Below, piece after piece: positions 47,901-60,597 of a stretch of DNA of 64,000 bases (position 1 is the first letter of the stretch; each line of letters begins with the position of its first letter). The DNA comes from Oscarella lobularis. Taxonomy: Eukaryota > Porifera > Homoscleromorpha > Homosclerophorida > Oscarellidae. The DNA is taken from NCBI RefSeq assembly GCF_947507565.1, contig NC_089185.1, forward strand, positions 62,001 to 126,000, given 5' to 3'. The notes under the pieces were generated by a model that worked only from the letters and a program-made list of their open reading frames with translations, did no database searches and was not told the origin of the DNA. Position numbers and translations under genes: made by a program.

Positions 47901-49030
47901 GGCTTCACGCGTGTCTAACCGATTTCGCTTCGATCTGGATCCCACGAAACGAGCGCTTTATCCATCTAGAAGAGAGCGAGAGGGTCTGTAGTAGTGCAAC
48001 GATCCATAGAACGGAGCCACGCGCCAAGGGGAAGCCAACGCAGCCACAAAAATGACCTCCACGAACCCGGGACCCGCGGACAAATACTGTACGTACGCGA
48101 AAAAATTAGATATCAATGGTGAGGAAGTCGCGAGAGAGAGAGAAAAAAAGCGAAGCGCTATATCGCGCATTCGAGAGACACACAAAAAAAAGAATAGAGG
48201 AAAAAAAGCGAACTTACCTCGTCGACGAAAAGACGCACACGCTGCACGACGCGCTGTAACGTGCCGAAAAGAATATGATGATCGTCGCCAGTCAATCCCC
48301 ACTTCCTAAAAAGATGGGAATGTATAAGCGCGAACGCTTTGATAGGGGAGGCCCGGAGAGCCGGGGGGCTGGCACCTGAGAGGATTAACGTAGGTATGAA
48401 AAATACTGCCTAATCGTTCCAAGTAGGCCCGTTCGCTATCAAGGAAATGATCGATGACCATCTTTCGTCTCTCGTCGCCACCTTCTAAGACGCGGCGCGA
48501 GTTCGAATTGTATTTAGGAGGCGAAACGAGACCCTACCTTGACACTTCCTGTCGCATTCTTCCAAAACGAACGTCGCTCCGTCGAGAGATTCGACGTTGA
48601 ATCGTTCGTCGAGTCGAACGCGTTCGCCCGACTCCGTTCGAAGAACGGGCGAAACGAATCCGACTTCTTTTACGACGGGACTTATGACGTCGTTCAGATC
48701 GACTGGCGGACTGCCACTACCGTCATTGCTACTTTTCTTGCTGGCGTACGCGTCGATTTCGCCGCCGCCGCCGCCACAAGCGAGAGATACCTTGATGATG
48801 AGAAGATATTCGCGAGTTTCTTTCGCCCTTGTCGCGCGCATGCCTACGATCGTCGACGTCGCCTCGCCTCTTACCTGGCGTTCCTTTCCGTCGGGAAGAA
48901 GAAGTCGAATATTGAAGGTCGGTGGGGTTCGCTTCGAAGTGGCGTTTATCGTTAGGGACGTACGACGCGAGACGCGACTCTTCGGCGGCGGCTCGTATCG
49001 CGGCGGCGACGCGACGACGTCGCAGGACAT
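41992..49030 (-). CDS. ARHGAP20-like protein with added DH (RhoGEF) domain
   Basis: About 20 exons. Start 49028-49030 (MSCDVVASPPRYEPPPKSR). An N-terminal RA/RBD-like module (FNIRLLLPDGKERQ..RVRLDERFNVESLDGATF) precedes a DH domain: RRKMVIDHFLDSERAYLERL, DDHHILFGTLQRVVQRVRLF, FWSAYDDYCADNAKVMKY, FSAFLDVRRG and NEYRRLLDDLADTLPTRHPD. The PH domain follows (DRYLYLFSDVLLIAKQK, LSDMWLADCVDEVSEF, SSFVIGWPTTNAVVTF), near-identical to ARHGAP20, then an RA part (CQFVLKKAKKPA). The RhoGAP domain has LFGRDLALIIRGGNLPPPI, GILRRS with the Arg finger, and NISVCISPSILWP. The C-terminal half is Pro/Ser/His-rich. One late junction near 42.8-43.0 kb is unresolved, so the end MPESYV (stop 41992) is likely but not certain. 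Confidence 0.85.
46620..46643 (-). other. tRNA T-arm-like sequence at an intron start
   Basis: On the minus strand GTGGGTTCGAATCCCGTCCG lies directly at the splice donor after QYLENE. GGGTTCGAATCCC is a perfect tRNA T-arm/B-box word, but no anticodon or D-arm part is found upstream, where the sequence is coding exon. It is either chance or a tRNA 3' fragment that landed in the intron. Confidence 0.4.
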
Positions 49031-49448
49031 TATTAGGATGGAGAAGAAAACGACTAGCGAAGGAGACGACGATGAGAACGGGAGGTGACCATAACGTGAC
49101 AAAGGGAATTCGTTCTATTGCGAGGCCCGGATGCGGCGGAGACACCATATGAACGGAAGGCCCGAGGGGTGACGAAATCGAACTGTGGCCTGTTGTACGG
49201 CTACGGTACCTCGGTTTAGCTCACAACGTGTCGATCGCGGATGTTAGTCGCTAGGCGACGTACGTGTACGTCCTACTTTCCAGAAAAGGTCAAACTTCCC
49301 AAGTGATGATATAATAGCACTTTTGCGGACGCATACCTCTACAGTTTGTTTCGATTATGCGCTGAGGTTTTGTGGCTCCGCCCTTAGGCGGATTCTCTTC
49401 CGCTTGCCGCACGTGCCACTTGTTCCTCCCGCAGACCTCGCGCGCTAC
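49031..49448. promoter_or_regulatory. Divergent intergenic region (ARHGAP20-like / MBTPS2)
   Basis: 418 bp between divergent start codons, the widest promoter gap in the window. CACGTG-like and CGTACGTGTACG elements occur around 49258-49272. No gene is seen here. Confidence 0.4.
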
Positions 49449-51391
49449 ATGACCGCTTTCTATTTCATTGGAGCCTTCTGGCTTCTTCTCGCCCTCCTAG
49501 ATCTACTCCTAAAGGTCTCGACTACAGTAAAAGTCGAAAAAAACAAGCCGACGCTTGTCGCTTTAGAGAGCGAGATCCGTTTCACGAAAATACGAGCGTT
49601 TTCTCGATCGATACGGTCTCTCCGTATCGCTGGGTCGAATTGTCTGGGAGACAACAAAAGCCAATAGCCTCTTCTATCCTTTTTCGCGCAATTTCCTCAC
49701 CTTCCAGCGCATCTGGTTCACCTGCGGTGTCTATATCGCTCTCGTCTTGATGCCAATTGGGCTCCTAGTCATCACCTATACGCTCGTCTTACCTTTCTTA
49801 TCTCAAAGCGGAGAAGAAACGGTTCTCGTGCCAGTCGTAAGACATTTGTTCTCTAAAATAAAATACCAATAATTATATATATTCGGTTGGCATAGTTACC
49901 TGGAGTTACACTTCCCTGGAATCAGATTTTCTACTTTCTCTTTGCTCTCGGTCTCAGTGTCATAGTGCACGAAGCCGGACATGCCATATCAGCTGCCAAG
50001 TAAGCTTATCTATAGAAGAATCCTACTCCTCCTTGTCTACATAGTGAAAATGTCAGAATTGACGGCATTGGCGTCTTTTTCTTTCTACTCTATCCCGGCG
50101 CCTATGTCAATCTTCACACGGAGCATGTAACAATGCTCCCTTTAGTGGGACAATTGCGAATCTTCTGCGCCGGTATTTGGCATAATCTATTGCTCGTTTT
50201 GGCAGCATTAGCATTTCTATACTTTCTTCCTTGGCTGCTCATTCCAATGTGTCGTCCACTGGATAACGGTGTCTTAGTCGCTCACGTCGCGGAAGTAAGA
50301 AACAGAGATACGATGCTACTATGACTCTCATCTCTCCGCTTTGCAGAGCTCTCCGCTCATAGACAAACTTGTCGTTGGAATGAAAATCGATCGCGTGGAC
50401 GATTGCCAAGTCGGAAATAGACGAGAATGGGCGTTCTGTCTCGAGAAAATAATGTCGCAAGACGCTCGCGGCTTCTGTGCGGAAAGACTCGACGTCGAAA
50501 CGCAGGATCATTCCATAGGGGGTATAAAAACAACAACAACAACAATAACAATCTTCTCCTGATATCCTTTTCCTTGAAAAGTGATAACAAATCACGCCGG
50601 AGTGACGGAGTGCTGCGAAAATAGCTCCTTATTCGACTTCTGCTTCTCGGTTTCCGTCCATCCCAAGGTGAGGGTGAGAGACGAAAAATGCGCGATGATA
50701 AGTGATCCAGACGTTGATTAGAAATCAGCCTGTCTGCACGCGAGAAAATTCACAGACGCGTCTCACTGCGACGATCCGTCCGACTGCCAAGGAGGTATAC
50801 ACACATCGTTTTTTAATTTTCCACCCCCGCGCCGCGTCGCGTCGCGCGCAAACGAACGTCCTTTATTAGATGATCCAGTTTGCCTAACTCCCCACTTGGA
50901 TTCAAGCTCCAGATTGTTTCGCCTTGCTAATAACCCGCACCCCGACATCGTTTACGTAGGCAGCCCGTCACTGTTAGACCAGACAAGTAAGATAACCAAA
51001 CCCGCAAACTAACCAATAACTGAGAGAACCGCAGTGCTCCTAACCGACTGCCAACCCGTGCTATCTTGGAATGCACTCTATCGACTTCCTAATGCGTTGG
51101 AAGCATTCCTAACGTATCTACGTACCCCCCAAAACGATGAGTATCACAATAATGTGTGTACCTAGGTATCTGATCTCACTTTCAAGTGCACTGGCTCTTC
51201 TCAATGCCGTTCCGGCTTATTTTCTCGACGGCCAGTGGATTCTTTGCGCCGCTATCGAACACTTTTTGTCGCGCGCGATCCCGTGCGCCGACACGAGACG
51301 ACGACTTTGTTCGTACGGATTGCTCGGGGGGACGGCACTTTTACTATTCACAGTACTTCTTGCTATAAAAAGAGCACTCGTACTAGCGTAG
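49449..51391 (+). CDS. MBTPS2: Site-2 protease (MBTPS2)
   Basis: About nine exons. Start 49449 gives MTAFYFIGAFWLLLALLDLL, then KYERFLDRYGLSVSLGRIVW and CGVYIALVLMPIGLLVITYT. The zinc site is IVHEAGHAISAAK (HExxH), followed by DGIGVFFFLLYPGAYVNLHT, LRIFCAGIWHNLLLVLAALA, the Cys-rich luminal loop (TECCENSSLFDFCFSV, CDDPSDCQ) and LNAVPAYFLDGQWIL with the third zinc ligand Asp. The enzyme cuts membrane-anchored SREBP and ATF6 in the Golgi after site-1 cleavage. The serine-rich loop of mammals is missing. The intron after DLLLK must be removed to reach the RKYERF frame, which matches the family better than the unspliced frame. Convergent with PACRG (133 bp). Confidence 0.92.
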
Positions 51392-51524
51392 GGGATTGAG
51401 GGGAATCTAACTATGCAGATGAATATTCTATACAGTGGCTTCCTTGTACAGGAAGTGAGAGAGACAAAGGGGGAAGAGAGAGAACAAAAAAGCCAATGTA
51501 AAATCCGTTTGTGTGTGACCTTCT

Positions 51525-52491
51525 CTAACTCTGCATGCACGACTCATACGTGGGTATCATGTACTTGATGTTGATGAAGGCGTCCTGTCCTCCGTATTCC
51601 TCGAAGGCGCGCAACGTTTCCTGAACGAGATCTCCAATATTTTCCCTCTTCTGTTGACTGTAGTCGATCCCATCACCGGAATTCACTAAAAGAAAAAAAA
51701 CGCCCATTGGGGAACGATTTAGAAAAAAAACCGAGTTTTTTACGATTCTTGTTTTTGAAGATGTTGAGAATGGGCAGAATCTGTCTATAGTACGGCACCA
51801 GCGCCTCGCCAACCATTTCCCCAGAAACAACCAAATGCTGGAGAACTTTCAAAGTCGTACAAACCACCTTATGATCTCGCGTATTCAAAGCATCTAAAAA
51901 ACCAATAATTTCACATGAAATCCCCCCAAGAATCACTTCCTACTTTTAATAGGTATGATGAGCTGAGGTATAGCGGGAAGAATTTTCGCCGCTCCGTGTT
52001 CTAACATATCGTGAACGCCCTGTCGAGCGAAGAACTCGTAGGGATGCGTCGTTTCGCATAAACCGTCGAAAAAGAGAGGAAGATAGTGATGATAGTCCAA
52101 TTTCTCGATTTCAACCTCGAGAAACGAAAGACGGCTAACCCTGCGCGCGCTACGATCACAGTCAAATGACTTTTAGGCTCACTTTCCACGCGATTTTGTT
52201 TCCTTTCGTATCGTGCTCCAAAGCGATGGGAAAATCTCCTCTTTCGTAGAACTTTCTGAAGGCGGTCGGCTTCGCTGGTCGTTTTTTGAAGGCGCCAGCT
52301 GCCGGAGGTTCAGTGACCTGTTCGAAAAAATCGATTCGAATCGATCGCTTGCTTTTTTGTCCTACTTTGGCGTTTTTCATCAACGATTTCGTGCTAAAAC
52401 CGTCGGCAGTCACTTCTTTTGTCTTTTTCTTCGACGTGTCGCCGACTGTGACCTTGCCTTGGCTCGAACGACTCGCCGTTGCAGTCGCCAT
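51525..52491 (-). CDS. PACRG: PACRG (parkin co-regulated gene protein)
   Basis: Start 52489-52491: [18 protein letters not shown], a basic linker, then the highly conserved body: [136 protein letters not shown] and [23 protein letters not shown] is a microtubule inner protein bridging A- and B-tubules of ciliary doublets, so motile cilia are implied. Five short introns. Head-to-head with LYRM2 (78 bp). Confidence 0.96.
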
Positions 52492-52569
52492 TTCTCTTTA
52501 CCTTCGTTGCTATGAGGATAGACGACCCCGGACTGACTCGTGATATGAATCAGTAACCCGGATCGCCGA
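52492..52569. promoter_or_regulatory. Putative bidirectional promoter (PACRG / LYRM2)
   Basis: 78 bp separate divergent start codons. CGTTGCTATGAGGATAG resembles an imperfect RFX X-box, which would fit regulation of a ciliary gene; the second half-site is weak. Confidence 0.4.
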
Positions 52570-52854
52570 ATGTCCTTACCCACTCTTCGCCAGTTCATTC
52601 TGAAGTCTCAGTGCTTGTCTTTGTATCGGAGTGCTTTGAGAACAGCAAAGCAGGTTCCAAAGTCGCAACGGGCGGAGCTGCGAGCGTGGATACGAAGCGA
52701 ATTCGAGCTGAATCGAAACGAGCGAAACGAGGTCCGACGAGCACTAGTGCAAACTAAAAAATAAGCAGCTCTACCAGGAGGAGATAAAATTGCTTCTCAC
52801 GAACGGTCGAAATCGAGTCAAACAGCTGCAACGTAGCCTCGAAATAGCGCAGTA
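52570..52854 (+). CDS. LYRM2: LYRM2-like LYR-motif protein
   Basis: Two exons. Start 52570 gives MSLPTLRQFILKSQCLSLYR with the LYR tripeptide, then RTAKQVPKSQRAELRAWIRS and EFELNRNERNE. Without splicing the frame stops after QTKK, losing the LYR C-terminal helix. Removing 52732-52765 (GT..AG, 34 nt) joins it in phase 0 to QLYQEEIKLLLTNGRNRVKQ and LQRSLEIAQ, which matches the LYRM2 end (RMMITQGNMQLKELEKTLAL type). LYRM proteins are small mitochondrial helical adaptors that work with acyl carrier protein; LYRM2 aids complex I. About 83 aa. The intron would be exceptionally short. Confidence 0.82.
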
Positions 52855-52930
52855 GAACTAGTGTAAAGAAAAAAATGAAAGAAACGCGTGCAAAGTAGAT
52901 AAGAGACTTTCGCATCGATCGAGTCACGAT

Positions 52931-55900
52931 TCACGACCTCGGGCAGCGCGCCGCTGCAATGCAACGGCCGTTGTGTTCGACGAGTCCCGCGAGACACGTG
53001 CACGCCGAAACGCACGGCAATACGCAGCGAATCTTCTGATGATACGTATCGCACGTTTCGCGACACGGCGGCGCGCAATCGTCATAGACGAACCCCCTTT
53101 CGGTGGGACACTGAAACGCTGAGAAAAAGAAACGGAATATTGAGTCGAACGGCGTCGGCGATTCGATTGCGTACCGCATGGTCCCGTTCTCCAGCGTCCG
53201 CGCAATTCGACTCCCTTCCTAGCGCACTCGTTCGCGTACGCTTCGATTGCGCTGCAGAGGCAATGCGACTCGGAGCGCGCGCACGCGCACACGTCGAACA
53301 TGCACGAGTAGAAATACTGCGTGTGATCGACGGTGCCGTGACACGGCTTGAAAACGTCGCCGAGAAGAATCGAACACTTTTCGCGCGCCGATTCGCGATG
53401 CGAGTGCGAACGCTGCTTGCACGGATCGGAGACGCCGCCTCTTTCGTCGCATTTGTCGCCGAGCCGCTTCACCTGCGCAAAAAATAAACTATTTTTATAA
53501 TAAATAAAATATTTATTCCACGTGACCTGCCACGCGTTGCCGAATTCGTTCAAATCCAACGCAACGCGCCCGTCGCGCAGGCGCTGATCGTCGAACGCGT
53601 TTCCGTTGTAATTACCGCACAATCCGCACATTTTTCCCGCGTAGTCGGACGGCACGCTAACAGAGATAATACTATCACCGTTCCACATGAGCGACACGCC
53701 TATATCTGTTTCCACGGCAACGAGACCGCCTTCCAATTTCACGTAGACATAAGGCGAATAGATATAGGGCAAATCGACGACTTGTCCGTTGGCTCGCACT
53801 CGAAGGCCCTGCAGTAGAGTAACAGACACGTTGACTCGATTGAACGTCACCTCTTGGGTCCACGAAACGCCCGTGTGGCCACGTTGATCGTTCTGCACGA
53901 GAACCGTAAAATCGTTGTTCAAGCAATCGCGAGCCATAATGTAGTAGCAGCGGCCTTGGTAGTGGTGCAAGTGGCCGTCGAATGTTCGGTAGTGGGGATC
54001 GCCAAACGCTTCACACGATGCAGGTTCTGCAAAGAGAATTAAAAAAAAGGATCTCCGGAATGAGGTCTTATACTTGGCACGCATCTGCTGCAGCACTCCG
54101 TCGGTTTTCTGATTGGAATTTCGTTTTCTCTGCACTGTAGCGGTGGACAGACTTGTTCCGTGTGCGTCACTCGTTCGTTGCGGCACGTGTAAGTTCGACA
54201 TCGGCCTTTCCACACTTGATCATGCTGCACATATCGAAAAAAAAAGAATGCCTGCACAGAGAATCAAAGAGAACTAACTTGATACTCATTTCCCTCAAAA
54301 ATGCAAAGTGGAACGGCTAAAGTCGCACCGCCGTGAATACGCGTAAATTAATCGCTACTGCATTGACTTACCAACACACTGACGGCAGCACTCTCCCTCC
54401 AAAAATCTCAATCTTGTACCCCGCGGACAAACAAGTAGAGGACATACAGCTGCTATACAATTCACCAGTTCGCCGTCCTACCAACGGTAGATGCGATCAT
54501 CAATAAACTCGCCCCTGATTTACTTACGCTGCACGTGCAATTATTGCAACCGTATTCGTCCATCCAGACGACTTCATCGTGCTTGTATTCGAGTCCGCGA
54601 CGAATACACGAATTAAACTCTACAAAGGAAAGTATACGTAGTTGCTTCTAATTCCTTTCTCGTTACGGCAGATCTCGCAGCACTGTCCCTTTGGAACGAT
54701 TCGCTTCTCGAGCGCGCAGGGAGGCGCAGGACAGTTTATAACACGACAAAGAACTTGGCCTTCTTCTGCCGTTGAGCCAAACAAACGAAGTCGATGGTCA
54801 AACTTAGCCATCTTGGGAAAGGGAAAGGGCAAACAGTCGCGCCAACACTACGGTGTAGAATTGAATGCTTTACCATTTGATCGGTGACGAAATCCGTTTG
54901 CGCATCGCTAACGTTTTTTCTCGCAACGCAAGTGCAGTTTGTGCACGGATTGTCGCTGGCCATAAAATGCTCTCCAGGAAGATAAATTTGCCGTTCAAAG
55001 ACGCATTCGTTTTCTTTCCGTGTAGGAACTAAACACAGCACGGCAATAATAGTAACAAGCAATTTATCAGAGCTGAATATTTCACGTGGTTCGAATCTTG
55101 GAGTTGGAGTAGGCCTTGGAGTAGGCGAATCAATCACTGCAATATAAAGAAGAATAAAACGAGGAATCCATCATATATTTCTCCCATTACGGCATATTGG
55201 ACAACACGAAGTGTCAAACGGAATCAGGCGTCCTGAGCAAACCTGAACGGGGCATATCTCTCGCACGCACAACAATCCCAACTCCTAGAAAAATACAAAA
55301 ATCTTGACGTCAATAAATAGGGTAGTATCACACTTTGCACGTGCAGCGGACACAAGGATCGGCGACCAGAGAAAACGTCTCATTGACGGCGTAAGACTTC
55401 CCGTCGTCGACGCACGCTCCTGCACATACAAAACTCGTTCCACGTATAAATTATTCCATTTGTCTATACCCGGACAAATAGGACAGCACTCATCTGACGC
55501 AGAAAAAACATTATCGCATTCGCCAGCGCACTGTATGTTCGTTTCAGAAACAATTCCGTCCTGAAGGACTATTAGAGTTCACAAGGAAACTTAATTAAAC
55601 GAAGTGTACCATGCAGTAGAACGATTGGCATACGTCATCTTCACCAATCCACGAATCACCGTGTTCTCTAATTCTACCCCCGTGCAAACAAGCTAGATGA
55701 AAAAACGCGTATTTAATTAATTAATTAATTAAAGCAATTGACCCCTTTTACGTCTGCACGTTGGGCAGCATTCTCCTTCCGCCACGGCGAATAGAGAACA
55801 TGTGAGACTAGGGCACTCTTCCTTGACGCATACCACGTTTCCTTCCTATACCCAATTTCCAAGCCCATACGAGAACGTTTTCAATGCGAAACGTACAATA

Positions 55901-58900
55901 CAAGTGCATTGGCGGCAGCTAGTTTCATAAAACGTCTGCCCATTTGCGTACGTAGCGTTGTCGAAAGTGCATCCTAATGCATGACGTCAAAAACGAGTTC
56001 TATTTCATCGTTTTCACCTTGGCCGCATTCGGAGCAGCATTGACCCGGTATCACTTGGGGATGTGAGCAAGTGGACGGTGGGCATACGATTCTACTACAA
56101 TTCGTTGTACCTCCCTTTTTAGAGAAGTCAGACGGGGGGAGAAGGGCTCTGCATGCATCTCCTTACTTGGCACGTGCAAAGTTGGCACGGATTAGACTGT
56201 GAAACCCACGCAGCTCCGTCCTCGTAAGTCCCTCCCTCGTACACACAATCTCAAGAAAACGTAAATAATCATTTCTCGTCGAAAAATTCAATTTACCTGG
56301 CGGGCATTCTTGACAACATTGTCCTGGTTTTGAAACGGGATTCCTGCACGATAGATCCGGGCAATCAATGCTATTGCAAACCACATTGCCATCCTGGAGA
56401 CGAGTAAAAATATTCAAAAGGCAGAAAATGAAAAATTGACCTTGCAGGAGCACATTTGACAAGGATCAGATGTCGAAATAAAAGTCGTCTTGTCGCTATG
56501 CAACGTTCCTTCGTAGACACAGGCTGCATAAAAGAGCGGAAGCTAACTCATAATCACCAAAATCGACACACCATCTTACGGCCACAATGATCACAGCACT
56601 CATCTCTTCCTTTAGGCGCGGGATGAGAGCAGACGAGACACGGCAATGTGCTACAATTCACCGTACGCCCCTTAGTTAAGAAAAAAACGCTTCTTTCTAT
56701 TCCCAAAGACGGCTAAAACTCCACTCTATACCCTGCAAGAACAGCTCAAACAGGAATTCGATGCAGGGACAAAACTGTCGCCGTCATTATACCGAATTCC
56801 CTCGTAAATACAAACTAAAACATCGAAAACGTAACTTTGCCCCCCTTCCCTTCAAATTACTTACTTGGCCGGCAAATAGGACAACACGAACCGGGGAGCA
56901 AAATCGTCTCATCGCATGAAATCTCCGGACAAGGGGAAGGCAAGCAAGAAATGTTTCCATACTATCAAGAACCAAATTGGCGATCAAAAACGACAAGATT
57001 GTTTGACTCACTGAACAGCTGCAAGTGCTGCAATTGTCAGAGGGATTTATAAACGGAATGCCTTGCTTGTAATCAACCCCGTTCAAGTAGCAGTCTAGCG
57101 AAATCTCAGAACTACGTTTTCCCTTACAGCGGAATTACCTGTGCAATTGGGACAACAATCACCAGGCAATATGGGACGGTAATGCTGGCAGGAACTACAA
57201 GAAATCTGACTACAAGACACAGTTCTGTCCTAAAAACCGCCAGCAATCGCTGTATTGGCGCGTAACCTAAATAGGGATTCTTACCGTGCAGCTACAGCGC
57301 AAACAAGGATCGAGAGCGGAAACAAATTGGTCTCCGTCTTCGTACCGATTTCCCTCGTATGAGCAAACTAGAATTAAAATATTCAGCGAAGCAAACTATC
57401 CTCTTTCCTATATCTCCTACTTTGGCAAACAGGGCAGCACTGCCCGGGAATTTTTCTCGTTTTGCGACACGACTCTTTGGGGCAAATTGTCGTCGTGCAG
57501 TTTAAAGTGCTACGCTGAAGAAAGACTCCGAAATTTCTACGTTCTAAACGTCAAGACTACGTACCAAACACTGACAACTAGTGCAGTCATCAACGGAAAA
57601 TATTTCATTCGAAGAATAGCTGCTTCCGTTGTACAAACAACCATCTAAACGAAACTCAGAATTCGTCAAAATTTGTCACTAAATTCGCGCTCACCGTCAC
57701 AATTACTGCAACAGACTCCTGGAGCGGGAGGCAATGGATTCAAACAGGCAACGTTACATCGTTGAGTGACGCATGTAACGTTTCCATTCTAAAGTATGTG
57801 CATCTCTTGAGACTAATATCACCTTAGCGTTCTCTACTTTACGTTGCATTCGCAGCGTACGCAGGGATTCTCACGAGATTGGACTTCGCTAAGATGACTA
57901 ATAATTTGATCTTCAAATTCACAATTTTCTGAGAACATACACATATACTTATGACGCTATTATAATAATGTCAATCAGCCTACTGGGCGGGCAAGTTGGA
58001 CAGCAGGAACCCTCGCGTAGAAACGCATTATCGCAATCGAGAACAGGACACGGGACATGGGAACACGTAACATTGCCATTCTAAATCTATTTTGATCGAA
58101 GGACCTAAGACGGACTGATTCCTCACCTTGCATTCACATCTACTACACTTATCATTCGGATTCAAAAACTCTCTTTGGTTGTCGTAGACGGTGCCATTGA
58201 AGAGGCAAGCTACGACGTCTCGCGTATACTCAAATAAAACGCATTCTAACTACGCACGAATACCTGAACAATTCGCACAGCACGGACTTTCCGAAGGAGC
58301 GGGATGCGTGCACGACAAATCGCATATAACAGGCTCACAACTCACCAAAGTGTCCTAAAAAGATTCTCCAATAAATACATCAATAATCAAACATGATACC
58401 TGACACGTGCACACGGCACAACGATCCGATTGAGGTACAAACGTTTCGTCCTGTCTAAAAAGCTGCCCGTCAAACTGACACGCTAAACAGAGAGCGAAAC
58501 AAGTAACGCGTCGAGGCACGACTCTTCGTACGTCTGCACTCGGGACAGCATCGTCGAACCGGTTGATATCGATGTTCGATCGAGCAAGTGAGCGGTCGAC
58601 AAACACGTTTCTGACATTGTGTCAATTTCCCATCGCGGCAAAGACAGCGTTCGCAGATGCTTAGATGAACTTCCTCATTGTGAGCGTACGTCGTTCCATT
58701 CACTTCACACGCTAAAAAGAAATAGAGAAAAACCGGTTCTTTTTATGTGTTTTTCTATTTACTGGGGCACTGTTCACAGCACTGCCCTTCCAGTCGAATC
58801 TTATTGATGCAGGTGAGAGCTGTGCACAGCTCCGTTATGCACGTGACCGAGCCCCCAACGCACTTGCAGTGCGTGCAATTATCCGTCGTATTAAACCCTT

Positions 58901-60400
58901 CTCCGTCTCTGTACAGAGTCCCCTCGTAGAGGCACCCTGAAGGAAGTGATAGGACCCCCGGGTTCCCATACCAGTATCTGTTATACCGATTTCACACGAC
59001 GGGCAACATTGTCCTGGAAGTTTGACTGGGTGATCGCAATTTATAGGGGGACAGGTTTGAGTCACGCATTTCTCCTCGCCCCTCTTTTTTAATGAATTAA
59101 TTAATTAATTAATTAATTTTCTGTAGAGTATCCTTACCAAACATGTGCAATTGGTGCAATCGTCGACAGTCCACGTTTCTCCATTTCCGCGTTCCATACA
59201 ATCTATGTATGTCATATTATTTTTTTAATTATTTTTTTCTATACGAGCTATCTACGTGCCTTGGCAAAACGGGCAGCATACCGAACGAGTCTTAACCGGC
59301 GTTCCAATGCAGTTTGGTGGCTCAGGGCACGTCCGCACTTGGCACGTGACTGACGGAACATCAGTCTAGCGTCAAAACGCGTTTCAACACAGAAAAAATA
59401 GAGACATTTTCCTCACTAACCAAACAGGTGCAAATAGTGCATGCATCCGGTCGAAACGATCTTCTATAGGGAATATCTCTTCCAAAATAATCACAACCTA
59501 AACACTTCCCTGCCGAAAAACTTCAAGGAGGAGAATTAAATCACCTAGACAACGAGGACAACAGTGACCGGAAACGTTGACCTTTTTTTCACAAGAAAGA
59601 GCCGGACATTGAGCAGTGACACAATCATCGGTTCCGTTCTAAATTCCCATTAAGAATAAGGAGAGTTTGCCTTTCGAGACTCTTTACACGACAAGTACAC
59701 GAAGTGCAAACGTCCCTTTGATACGACTCCCCATTCGCATAGAGGACTCCACTTCGAAGAAGACACCCTAAAAAAGGATCAAAAAACGCAAAAAAAAATT
59801 CAAAAAAAACCTCCAACGCATCTCGGATTATCTCGACGTTCGCTACACACGACACTTTCGTCCTGGGGGGGGAAAAGAAATGTCACCCGGAAGTAACTCG
59901 GAAACTTTCTCACGTGGCATGTACACGTCGCGCAAAGGTCTCGATTCCACGTCGAATCGTGCGGACGTTCGACTCCGCTCTCGTCGACGCACTTGCGTCG
60001 ACATACGCATTGTTCCAACAACGAAACGCGATTCGATTCGCACTGTGGTGGCGAAACTTAGAAAGAGCGATTTTTTTCTTTTCTCGAAATTCGAATTACT
60101 TCGCTTCGAATTGAGGCGACGAGCGCCGTCAAATTGTTTACTTGGCGCTCTAATTCGGCTATTCTTTCGTCGTCTAAACGATCGTAAATATTATTGGGGT
60201 TCCCTTTAGACTAAACAATGGAAGAAACGACGCCCCGTTCGTTTTCTCGCTCTCTGAATGATCCCCCCGCTCAAATATCCGTGCGACAGGCTCGCGATAT
60301 TCATAATAGAAGCCTTACTGTGTTGTCCGACAACCGGATCATTGCAAATCGAAACAATGGCGACGATTGCGTAGAAAGCGAACGACTTCTCGACTGGCAT
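52931..60400 (-). CDS. KCP: Kielin/chordin-like secreted protein (VWC array, VWD, C8, TIL)
   Basis: About 40 short exons. Start 60398-60400 gives a signal peptide (MPVEKSFAFYAIVAIVSICN). A donor at CACA|GTAAGG leads to a short coiled coil (DERIAELERQVNNLTALVAS), as in human KCP. Then come roughly 19 VWC modules, each split over two exons, e.g. CLYEGTLYRDGEGF, TCITELCTALTC and LPGQCCPSC. The C-terminal part has a VWD domain (CEAFGDPHYRTFDGHLHHYQ, CGLCGNYNGNAFDDQR), a C8 block (SCMFDVCACA) and a TIL block ending ARCPRS. KCP and related BMPER/crossveinless-2 bind BMP/TGF-beta ligands outside the cell. The regular two-exon structure suggests growth by exon duplication. The closest is KCP by length and coiled coil; BMPER has only five VWCs. 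Confidence 0.9.
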
Positions 60401-60597
60401 CGTCTCGAGCAAGCACGTCTTTGTCCAATCGCTTGCCTTGGGCCGCACTTCGAAGAAAGAGGAGCCGGAAATCGCAAGGAAAAAAAAGTTTACTTTAGAC
60501 CCGGACAGCCCCGGATATACAGTGAGAAAGAATGTCTATATAGGGCTAGAGCTCATACGTACAATTGACCATAAAAAGTAGGTAACAAAAGGATACG

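Noticed and set aside
60218-60568. Plus-strand frame of 116 codons beginning MEETTPRSFSRS
   Set aside because: It overlaps the signal-peptide exon of the KCP-like gene on the opposite strand. The minus-strand reading has a signal peptide, a perfect donor (CACA|GTAAGG) and a coiled-coil exon matching the KCP N-terminus.
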